Origin: Lunularia cruciata
Taxonomy: Eukaryota > Streptophyta > Marchantiopsida > Lunulariales > Lunulariaceae
DNA length: 64,000 nucleotides
NCBI GenBank assembly: GCA_948567375.1
Contig: OX419757.1
Coordinates: 37,572,001 to 37,636,000 of the forward strand
Direction: 5' to 3'
A program made the position numbers and the translations under genes. Shown here piece by piece: positions 54,969-64,000 of the stretch; position 1 is the stretch's first letter; each line of letters opens with the position of its first letter. Below the pieces are notes generated by a model. It searched no databases. It was not told the origin of the DNA and worked only from the letters and a program-made list of their open reading frames with translations.

Positions 54969-55712
54969 TGTAATACCATGAGCTAGCCATATGATCTAGA
55001 TGTGAAATTTGGTTTGGTAATATCTAGAATGATGTTATACATGATGGTCAAAATAGATCAGATAGAAGTATCACCAAAAGAGTACTTCTACTAATAGAGC
55101 AGAAACCAAAATAGACTTGAGAACCTTAGAACCAATAGCTAGACATATGATTTAAAAAAGGTGAGAATTGGTTTGGTAACATATGGAAGAATGTTACACA
55201 TGATGGACTAAACAAATCAGAAAGAGGTATCACCAAAAGGGGACTTCTACTAATAGAGTAGGAACCGAATATGCTTGAAATCTTTGAAGGCAATTTTGGA
55301 GGCCTTAACGGATGAATTAGGCCTCAAAAATGTGCAGAATACCCCCCCCCCCCCCCGCACACAAGAAAGGTTGTCCTTGCCTCCACCCTGGTTTGTCTCA
55401 TTGAGAACTTTCCAATGGTACCTTACGTGATTCTGAGACTCCTACAAGAAGATTCCATAAAAGATTCCCTCTGGTCAGAGCTTGTTTGACCAACCAGATA
55501 GGACCTAGACTGACATGTCACCCATCCAAGTAAGTAATCCAAGGGTGGAGCTTGATGCCATGTCACCTATCTATGTGCCCAATCCTATGGTGGAGTTTCC
55601 TTGGAGGAGATCCTCTTTGTCTATACAATAAAGAGAAGGTGCTCCTTTGGGGCACCAAATGTTGAGTGTGTAATCTATGTTTTATCTCTTCTCTTGTCCT
55701 CAGAGTATTACA
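54969..55712 (+). repeat. E 3' LTR
   Basis: It starts TGTAATACC and ends GTATTACA, 744 bp. A run of 15 C near 55342-55357 is a slippage-prone expansion not matched in the 5' LTR. Confidence 0.92.
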
Positions 55713-55717
55713 AAGTA

Positions 55718-56560
55718 CCTCTGTACTCATATACCCGCATGTAATACCGCAACTAGTTTGGTGCTAATCCCACCAAACAACTCCAATAGACATATCTCCT
55801 CTATTGGATACTACCAAGCAATGAGTGTGGTATCCAGAGGTGTCAAAGTAATTGACTCTAGAGGCTCATCCTCACACTCATCTCCTGATGGTACAAAGGC
55901 TTCACTCCAAGCCTATTGCACCAACTGATTTGCGTGTTGTTGCAATGCCTCTTCTGAACTCCACAATGGAATATCCAAGGTGGATGGAACAATCACACTT
56001 GTACTCCAAATCCGAGTGATCTCCTCTGGTACTAGAGTATCCTTTGCATGATTGTTCTCCTCCAACAAGTGACCAGGCCAAGTAACTACACCATTGAAAG
56101 CTGAAACTGATGTTGCCATGGTCTTAAACTATAGTGAGCCAAGATTGCCACTACTTAAGCATACTAGTAGGCAATATACCCATCCCTCACCTGACAGCCA
56201 ACCTTGTCTATAGGAGGTTGTCTCCTCCCAATAGTCAATGCTAAAATCCATGGGATATAACATTGCTCGCCCAACTAGCACATTGTATGACTCAGCTATT
56301 GTTGTAATAGCTTGAGCTCTCACTACCAAGCTATCAGTCCGATGACCATGGTGAACTTGGACAACAAGCTCCCCACGTGTGATGTACTATGTCAAACCAC
56401 TACCTAGGGATATTGAGATCTGAGATGGACACCTCTCCACATCGGTCTTCTGTAACTCCAAACAAACTACCGCAGCCTTCCCCAACATAAGGGGCTGCGC
56501 ACTTGTGTTTAACAAGACTCTTTATGGTGTATAAACCTTCCTTGAAGGTCCCACCAAACA
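55718..56560 (-). pseudogene. F protease and proximal linker
   Basis: LLNTSAQPLMLGKAAV near 56475-56520 matches an LLDSGAQPLMLGK-type retropepsin active site of this class (family knowledge), with D-S-G changed to N-T-S. Downstream pieces 55913-56119 and 56129-56329 (ESYNVLVGRAMLYPMDFSID, then SYRQGWLSGEG) form the region after the protease. Confidence 0.7.
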
Positions 56561-57349
56561 AAAAATCCTCTTTTGGTTATCCAGTAGGACAACACTAGGT
56601 GTGAATTGCGCTCTCTCTAAGGTGGGTCTAGTTGGCAACTCCTCCTGTCTAGCCATTGTTGCTTGCCATAAACCACTAGTTGTTGAATGGATCCCATGCT
56701 CCTCAACTAAGTTACCTCCACTATCAACCACCTCTGCTCTAGCAATAGGAGCTGCATCATCCCTACTCTCACAAAGCATGGTAGCCAACCAAAACAATGG
56801 GGTTGGGTCAACTCCCAATGTAAACATGTCATTGGCTGAAAAAAAAGGCACTACATAATCAGCTGAGCCGCTCCCAACATCATGCTAGACTCAATCTGTG
56901 TAGTAGCAGGTGGTTGACTAGCAGGTAGTCTATCATGCACTCTATCACCACCTACCACACATCCATTGGGGCATCTAAGAGCCATGGATGTTGGCTGCAA
57001 TGCCTCAGATAGTGTGAAAGACTGGGGAAGTCTGACCTGTCTCCCAACTTCTCCTCTTTGTAGGTCCAACTCCACCGATCCCCCTTTAGGCTCAGGAGCA
57101 AGTATTGCACTCCTAGTCATTGTTGTAGATGTATCCACCTGTTCTGCTCCCCACATGAAGTCCAAGCATCTCTATCACCAACATATGAGGTGGAAGCCCC
57201 AGCACCCAAATCTGATCTCCTCTAAGCAATAGCCATACTAGCTAATCTCTACTCCAATTGCTCAATCCGGGTAGCCATAATTGTATCAGAAGTAAGTGCA
57301 GGTACCACACCTCTACTAGGTGTAGATGCTCTACCACCTTGTCCTCCAT
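56561..57349 (-). pseudogene. F gag-pol connecting region
   Basis: Open segments at 56522-56851 and 56851-57165 have low-complexity composition and no recognisable domain. Their position between the gag knuckles and the protease active site makes them part of the F polyprotein, but that is inference. Confidence 0.5.
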
Positions 57350-58860
57350 GAACTAGAACTCCTCTACTACTTGCCATAGTAGCCCTACCACTCCATAACT
57401 CCGGGTGTAGGTCAAAGCACAGGTCACTAGTGTGACCAACTCTATGACAATGCTCATATTGTCTTTGTGCTGGTTGTGACGCACTAGAGATATCAGGTCC
57501 GCTGCCTTAAGTACACTCTCTCCTATGGTGAGGTCTACCACAAGTCCAACAAGCAACACCACCACTCATAGGTTGCTACTGACCTGAAAATGAAGGTAAG
57601 GGTCTATCTCCACTAGGCCCTCCACTTGCTCTATAGGATCTAGGCTGTCCACCTTGTCCTTGAAAACCAATTGGGCATGGTGCACTTTGATGCACTCTAG
57701 AAGAAGTAATAGTTATGGATGGGGTCTCCCTACTAAATCTAGATGTCACCACCCTCTCCTCCACCATGTTGAGCTCAATATGCTCAGCCAAACCAAAGAC
57801 CACTGCCAAAGTAAGCAAATTAGCATGTAACAACATAACATCACGAACTCTACATCGCAACTCCCGGTCTAGTATCCTATACCAAAATTGGACTGTTTGG
57901 GCCTCAATAACTCCCTAACTGAAACTGATCAGCTGCCTCATGCAAGTGTATGCCTTGCATAGGCTCTCTCTAGCCTTCCATTGGAACTCCTACAAGCTCC
58001 TCAACTTATCAGTCCGCACTTCTTGGTAGTTTTGCCTCAAACATTGGAAGAACTCCACCGTGGGGTTAATACCACACAACCTCCTACAACAATACCTCCA
58101 ATCATGGTAGCACTATCTCTAGCTAGTGCACCTTTACTAGCTCAACCAACTCAAGCTACTATAATTACGAGCTCCACATCTCAAGCTAGAACTAGTGGGT
58201 ACAGCCGATCTACTCTTGGCAACTGAGCCTGAAGTGATGGAGACATAGTTCAGAGACCAATATTGTCTCCATAACTCAATTTCTTCCAAATGAGCTCTCC
58301 TAAAGTCATGGTTGTCGTCCATTGACGGACCCTCCAAATGCTGAAACAACCCTTCCATGCCATGAAGTGTGTGAACAAAGTCGGGTTCCACATCCGCTGT
58401 AGATCACAATAACTATCAAACTCCTAGATGAAGTCATCCAACTCAATGGTACCCACTGTACCAGAGTAATGTCTAGGCCCTTTGGAAGCCCCATAAATTT
58501 TGTCTATGTCCCACAACAATGGTGCAGATTGCACTCTCAACTGAATCAATTGAATCAATGCCAACTGCACTCTCAACTGAATCAACTCTTGTGTCAAACT
58601 CCAACTTAGAGTCAATCTCCTCCCTCATTGACACCTCAGATATAGGTTGATACCTAGTGCCACTCCAAGTAAACCCACTGTGTACTATAGCGCTAACTCC
58701 TTTGGAATCCCCAAAGAACTCTGTTGTGATAAGTAACCGCAACTGCAACCGCAAACCGGACCACAAATTGTAACCACAAATTGCAACCACAAGTACCCCA
58801 CCAAGTGCCAACATCAACTAAGCACCACCAAGTGCCAATACCCATGGAACACCACCCACT
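57350..58860 (-). pseudogene. F gag with two zinc knuckles
   Basis: CWTCGRPHHRREC (57515-57560) and a second knuckle near 57425-57470, YEHCHRVGHTSDLC, whose first Cys is Tyr, mark the nucleocapsid. Upstream open segments 57576-57860 and 58137-58391 (ETPSITITSSRVHQ; MEGLFQHLEGPSMDD) are gag-like. Small internal repeats of GCACTCTCAACTGAATCAA occur at about 58530 and 58567. Confidence 0.7.
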
Positions 58861-59155
58861 TATGTAACTCTAATTGAGATAAGTACACTAGGAGAAAGTG
58901 CAACCTATAACCTGCAATCACAACACACACTCTCACGGTTTATAGGTCATCACTTCTTGTCTCACTAGAGAGGAGCAAAGGTAGTCTGACTGGTCACAAC
59001 TCCATCATCACTATCGAGAGCACACTAAAGCACCAACGCTCAAAAGTCAAGGCACCTCACACAAATGTGGTGCACAAACAAGAAGCAGAGAGTAGAGGGG
59101 GTCCAATCACAAGAAATCTAAACAAAAACCCTCCATCTCATAAAGCAACATGGGA
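58861..59155 (-). other. F leader between primer site and gag
   Basis: Untranslated-looking sequence lies between the presumed primer site and the start of gag. No recognisable frame or motif is seen. Confidence 0.4.
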
Positions 59156-59170
59156 CTGACTATGCCACCA
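59156..59170 (-). promoter_or_regulatory. F primer-binding site (degenerate)
   Basis: The minus strand reads TGGTGGCATAGTCAG, compared with TGGTATCAGAGCCAG for initiator-Met tRNA. There are four differences in 15 bases. Position between gag leader and LTR supports the assignment. Confidence 0.5.
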
Positions 59171-59172
59171 TT

Positions 59173-60525
59173 TGGCATTTGACATAAGAGGAGTTTATAT
59201 CTACGTCCTAAGCTACCAGGATCACCAAGAATGAGATCAAACTACCTCTCCTAGCCAAAGCTACAAGTGTATAGATAATAGTGGGACAATCACTAGGAGA
59301 ACAAGTGAAGGTGGACCAGTTGGCTAAGGCACCGGTCTAGGAACAAGAGATCTAGAGGTCAAACTCTATTGCGCACAATCTATCATGGGCAGATTTTGCC
59401 AAACAATGACCAAGATCTACTCTAAACTAGCTAGTCTCACGCCAGCAAGTTGGCTTGCTAGGCCTTTGTAGCCTCTCATACCCCACAACCCTATGTCTCA
59501 AAGCCTCCAAATGCCAAAATTCAGCCAAATGAGGCCTTTCTTCTTGCCACATTAAACCTCCTCCAAACTCCTCCAAATCTAGCAAAAAATCCACCAACTC
59601 TAGCCAAAATTTGACGTAAACTCCAGCAAAAATCTGATGTAAAATTTGACATAAACCCTAAATTTGGCTCACCGCCAAATCCTCCGCTAACTCTCTACTC
59701 AAGCCAAACTGAATTAACAGGTTTTTCCAAAGCACAAATTCATGAGAATAACTTCCCTACTCCACCTTCAATTTTACTTTATGAGCACAACTCTCAACAA
59801 ATTGGTCTTGCTTTCACCTCTTGAGCTCAAAATCACAACCACTGCTAAAAAATTGCTTCTCTTTGCTCAAAATTTGGCCAGCGCTTCCGCACACCATCTA
59901 TCTCATTGGCAAATTTGCATCAATTGAACGAGCTTATGCACACTAGGGAAAACTTGAGCTCCGGTCGAGCTACCAACGATCAGCAAGTCTTGGAGATACC
60001 ACCAACACTCTCAATTCTTGCACCAATTTCCTCGTTACTTCACTTCTTTGATGCAATCAGATTGTTTACCACCCTCAAATCAACTCAACTCAGATCTATA
60101 CTTGATCTATCACTCTATAAATTGCAAACAATTGGGCACTGATTACAGTCAAGCCACACCCACGCTAGCTAAGAGAATCCAAGTGATGCTCACCGGCCTC
60201 TGTCCACCATAGCCACAAACTCGAAGGCTCAACATCAAAGAAGTAAGCTCTCTAGAGCTGCACTTTGAAATTATACTTCTGGACTCGAGCTAGGTTTGAA
60301 ACCCTAATGGTCCCGTTGGCGGCACAGTGGATGGTGCAAAGTGCTAGTGGGCCCCACCGTGAAATCAGTACCCCAAACAAGAAATCTAACCATTAGAAAG
60401 TAGTCTATGGGAAACTACTGAAATACCTTTAACTACTATCACTGTAACTCCAATGTCCGAGCAATCTAGATGCAACACTACAAATGGCGTGACACCACCC
60501 ATGCCATTACTCTTTAAAGCATCTA
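59173..60525 (-). repeat. F 5' LTR
   Basis: 60060-60490 is collinear with the left LTR (45622-46074). The inner part (59173-60055) has no counterpart at the left end, so the left LTR is truncated. The outer 101-bp segment is mostly deleted here, leaving a possible trace at ACTCTTTAAAGCATC near 60510. Confidence 0.6.
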
Positions 60526-62830
60526 CTATACATCAATAGAGTACTAGTTCAACCAGCCTCCCCCTTGCAGTTGGTTATTGTTTTAGTCAATACTTTGCTA
60601 TTGATATAAAGACAGTGCTCTCACGAAACCTGCTCTTGTTATCAAGCACAAATTCAAACATAGTGAAGCTGATAACTTCTGTCATCCTACCATGATCTGT
60701 AGTCTATAATACTTGTTACTATGAGACTTCATTATTCTAACTGTTGCATAAGACCTTTCTTGTGGCTCTTTTCCATAATTCTCATAGGCCATGATTTCCT
60801 TCCTCTAGATTCTCAAGGCGTACTTTGTCTCCAAGGTCAACTAAGACAAACAGATTCTATACCTGACCTAAAAAGCTGATTTTTGGGGTGGGTACTTCTA
60901 AGAGAGTCGGACCATCGCAGCACTCACTCTCTCTCTCTCTCTCTCTCTTAACTTAGTTAAACTCTCCTTCTGTAGTTTTAACTTAAGGTTAAAACTACAT
61001 ATTATGAGCGTGACTTCACACGCTCAACTCATTAGTACAACCGGATACATACTTCAACAACATTAAGCGTCCATCCAGTTCATATATTCCTGTTTTGAGC
61101 CCTTTTATTAACATGGCCTCAATGTAAATAAACCCATGGTTTATCAACTACAACAACTATATCAATTACTCTAAACATATGGGTATGTATAACGTTAGGA
61201 TCTTTTAAAGAAACACTCGACCTTAAAAAACTCTCTTATAAGTCGTATCAACAATATTCTGTATTTTCACACGTGTGATGTTTCAAAACTACGAAAGCCA
61301 TGTTAACGACCTTTTGCTGTTTACAGAAAGACTAGTTCTCATTCTCGTTTCCATGTAAAGCTTTAAGATTCCCTTTAATATCATGCCGTTTTACTCGACA
61401 CTACTCGAGTTTCGTGTAGTTTCGCAGCCGAAGTATGTAGATTTCTCTTATCGTCGTCACTTCGGTATAGAGCAAAGGCAGTCATTTACGGACTGCAATA
61501 AACAGGCAGAACAGAACTAATCCTATTTAAACAAGAGAGAAATGTATCACGCAGTTTGTCTCTTCCCTGGAATGCAAGATATCTTCGAACTATCACCTGT
61601 TAGATCTTCCCGTTCCAACTCCGATACATACCTTAAATCGAAGCAATATCTGGAGACAAAAATAACCAATCATTGTGAAGCCATATTGAAAACATCGCCT
61701 GGAGGACCGGTTCGCGGGAGTGTTAGCTTCTCCAGCACTTGTCATTATTTAACTGTAACGTGAATATTTATGCTGCAACTTCCAATGAAGGCAAAAGAGG
61801 CGAGCTTCGACGTTCGGCATGCAACGTGTTCGCTTATGGGCGGTTCCATGTTTGCTCTGCAATTGTGCCTCAACGCAGCCGTGAGACCACGCTGTCTAGA
61901 AACTTTCATATGTGCAGTACTTTGCCGAACCTAACCTTTAGTCCATTGTTCGTGGTCAGCAAGGTGTTACTGTATTGTCCTGCTAAGTTGAGTGACGAGT
62001 ACGATGTTGAGAATATGCTTCTCTCTGGTCGCACAGGTCCATCCAGGAATAGCAGATATTGGTGAGTGGCGCCATACAGCCAGCTATTCTTACTGCCGTA
62101 GATGCCGAGAATCAGAACATCAGAATACCAGAATGCTTGAAACGATATGAAGATGTCAAATTAGCAGGTCGTACACCTGTTTGGATTGTGTCACTAGCAA
62201 CAGATTAAAGAGAGAAACTAAGAGAAACTCATAATATCGTAGAATCGCTTAGATCGCCTTGTCAATCGCACTGCAGACTGTACAGAACCTATTATCGAAT
62301 TCAGCGCCAGATTTGGCCCTGCATATTACGAGAATGCTGACCTACATAAACTAAAACAGGAATTTGTTGCGGCCAAGTAATGGTGCGTTTGGTTCCTTAC
62401 GTGAAGTGTGTTATGTTGAAAACTATTGTCAATATTGATTTAAATCTAGGGAGCATTTACAAAATACAAGGAATGCAACAAGGCATACAGATCACTTCCG
62501 CAAACTTCATCTTGTTGCAAATCTAGTATCATATGGAATGCCTATAGGCTAGTATGCAGATTCTAAGCTAATGAAAAACTTGGTCTTGTTACCTGGCCTT
62601 ACTTCTCCATAATGCTGCTCACATGTCACTTTGCTCATGCTTCTTGACTATAGAGCACGTATCTCAATGGAATGAATGACCTACTCTCTCAAAGGTAAGA
62701 CTCTAACAGTAACTAATGGGTGTTAGGTGCTAGGTACAAACCCTAATACCTATAGTATTGGTATATGCTATATCAATGCCACATGTACTACCATCTGAAA
62801 TGTACTTTCAACATTTCCACTTATTGAAGA
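60526..62830. other. Unrecognised, probably low-copy region
   Basis: No transposon domain is visible apart from a microsatellite. Short open frames at 61542-61763 and 61739-62065 show no recognisable family. Composition resembles the first 3 kb of the window, so this could be host intergenic sequence to the right of the transposon block. Confidence 0.4.
60925..60949. repeat. (CT)n microsatellite
   Basis: About eleven uninterrupted CT units follow CACTCA. It is a simple repeat. Confidence 0.92.
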
Positions 62831-63057
62831 AATTGTAGTACTCCAATCAAATTTCTCAACTTAACAAGCTTATCTCTAGGTAAAGCTTTCATAAGAATAT
62901 GTGCAATCCGATTGTTGGTGTTGATGTATCTGAAATAGATTTACTATTTCTCTTGGTGTTCTCTTTCATAGTGATATAGGATCTTTATGTGCTTGGTTCT
63001 CTTGTGGAATGCCCAATTGTACACCAACTTAATAGCACTATTATTGTTGCTGTACAC
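62831..63057 (-). pseudogene. Ty1/copia RNase H C-terminal remnant
   Basis: The minus strand reads VYSNNNSAIKLVYNWAFHKR, TKHIKILYHYERE and, after two stops, YINTNNRIAHILMKALPRDK and LVKLRNLIGV. This is the copia pattern YCDNQSA...H.RTKHI...YH..RE...ADI.TKALPR..F..LR..LGV (family knowledge). The catalytic D-N pair is N-N. The rest of the element is not visible, and a frame break follows HQEK. Confidence 0.85.
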
Positions 63058-64000
63058 CTGATGTGCATCATCCAAATTTTAGTGTAACAACCCAATGTTG
63101 ACATACTAATAATAAAATATTAAGAACAAGTCAATTCCACCAGGATACGGGTTTGGAAATGGCTAGAAGTGAAAGGAAAGTGTCACAAGTTGTAATTTTT
63201 TATTGTTTGTTGTTTAGCCTCTTGGGCAAAAACCACTCCCAGTATGAGGGTAGAGGAACCCACTACCGCACTATATACAAATTTGAAATCCTATTATCCT
63301 AAATCACTCTCAAAAATAATAGTAACTAAATTTACCCTAAAGGTGATAGTGCACTTTGCCACAGAGCCTCCAACCTTGATAGCATATTCTACCCTTCTTC
63401 AAAGGCATACCACCAAAGGGGCTTATCCGGCAAGTAAATGTCAGAAAGTTTCAATTTTTGTTAATGATGTCACTAAGGACTAATCAAATCCATCATTGGG
63501 CCACCCTTCATATTCAATCTCCAATTACCAACCTCTTGGATTTAACAAATTTAGCAATCCATCAACAAGATTCACACCTCTACACCAGCAAGGGTATTTC
63601 AAGCCTAACACTAGGTGAATAGAAATTGATTAGACTAGACTTTGGTGTGATACTAAGTTGTATAAAAAGTAGACTTGTTCATAGTCAGGCCAAAGCCTGA
63701 TGTTTAGGTTCCTATTGCTACTCCACTTTGCCTCAAAGAGTCTTGGATGGCTAAGCAAGTTCCTTGCCAAAGCTAACTACTCTACCACCACCAATTTTGG
63801 TCTTAATTTCTATCTTATCTACTCTAACTGCTTAATTAGACTTTGTCAAGTAACAAGGAAGTCATTAGTTCTTCCTCTAAGTATGCACTACAAGTAATAA
63901 ATTTTCTTCCTAAGTTAAAGCACCAAAGTGTTTTTTTGTTTAGAACTCAGCCAAATGTCATGTGCCCTAAATATTGCACCAATTGCACTTGGCTAAAGCC
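63058..64000. other. Unrecognised; possible LTR start
   Basis: TGTAACAACCCA at 63083 resembles the start of a plant LTR, but no partner end is in the window. Open frames 63244-63483 and 63700-63897 have no recognisable domain. The region is cut by the window edge. Confidence 0.35.

Larger units (their letters stand above)
50654..55712 (+). mobile_element. Ty3/gypsy element E (B family), internally deleted
   Basis: It inserted in F with perfect duplications AAGTA (50649-50653 and 55713-55717). The LTRs are 740 and 744 bp. Compared with B it has lost the gag zinc knuckle (junction near 52815), the RT catalytic core (junction near 53687, where SPYGAP joins TQLKSFLG) and most of the integrase core to chromodomain (junction near 54871). 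At 5.06 kb it cannot be autonomous. Both LTRs, the primer site (TGGTATCATAGC at 51395) and the purine tract (54955-54967) are in place. Confidence 0.92.
45521..60525 (-). mobile_element. Ty3/gypsy element F with C-terminal PHD finger, degenerate
   Basis: Reading right to left it contains LTR sequence (59173-60525), a degenerate primer site (59156-59170), gag (57350-58860), protease (56340-56560), linker, RT (48600-49260), RNase H (47785-48500), integrase (46690-47560) and PHD finger (46343-46684). Next come a G-run purine tract and LTR sequence (45622-46175). Element E is inserted at 50654-55712. Family-typical strings such as LTDQGTEF and HVRNCAPC are readable. Stops throughout show it is old. 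The outer ends are approximate. Confidence 0.8.

Noticed and set aside
57715-57918. Plus-strand open frame of 67 codons
   Set aside because: It is antisense to F gag and lacks a domain.
62380-62410. ATGGTGCGTTTGGTTCC as a MITE end
   Set aside because: It resembles some plant DNA-transposon termini, but no inverted partner or target duplication was found nearby.

Overview
The window is a stretch of plant nuclear DNA built almost entirely of retrotransposons. The evidence is Ty3/gypsy chromodomain elements primed by initiator-Met tRNA (TGGTATCAGAGC next to the LTRs), a Ty1/copia remnant, and decayed non-LTR elements. I recognise no intact host gene. The mix of a non-LTR element with a restriction-like endonuclease C-terminus and a gypsy element ending in a PHD finger suggests a non-seed plant such as a bryophyte or lycophyte. 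That placement is inference at low confidence.

Layout. 1-2984 is unrecognised, probably low-copy sequence. 2985-4960 is a minus-strand non-LTR element. 4961-8287 holds AT-rich DNA, fragments of that element's 3' tail, a microsatellite, two small duplications and a dispersed AT-rich repeat. 8288-39486 is one gypsy element (A1, about 5.6 kb of its own sequence) expanded to 31 kb by insertions: an unclassified 2-kb piece (X) and gypsy element D (itself split by S, a probable solo LTR) in the 5' LTR; A2, a copy of A1's own family, in the protease region; and B and C, minus-strand members of D's family, in pol. Target-site duplications of 5 bp, exact or with one mismatch, resolve A1, A2, B, C and D. 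39492-42340 and 43115-45480 are plus-strand non-LTR copies; the second is split by a solo LTR with a perfect duplication. About 45521-60525 is an old minus-strand gypsy element (F) with a PHD finger, split by E, a deleted member of the B family. 60526-64000 is mostly unrecognised and includes a (CT)n run and a minus-strand copia RNase H remnant.

Function. Element B is the youngest and most complete. Its LTRs are nearly identical, and one 948-codon pol reading frame keeps the RT, RNase H and integrase catalytic residues. Two small proteins lie between the primer site and gag in B, C and E. They resemble each other and are the most unusual coding feature here. The A-family LTRs carry repeated GAAGCTTC palindromes just upstream of the TATA box, which resembles heat-shock-element architecture. 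Most stops in these elements look like C-to-T or G-to-A decay, as expected of methylated, silenced repeats.
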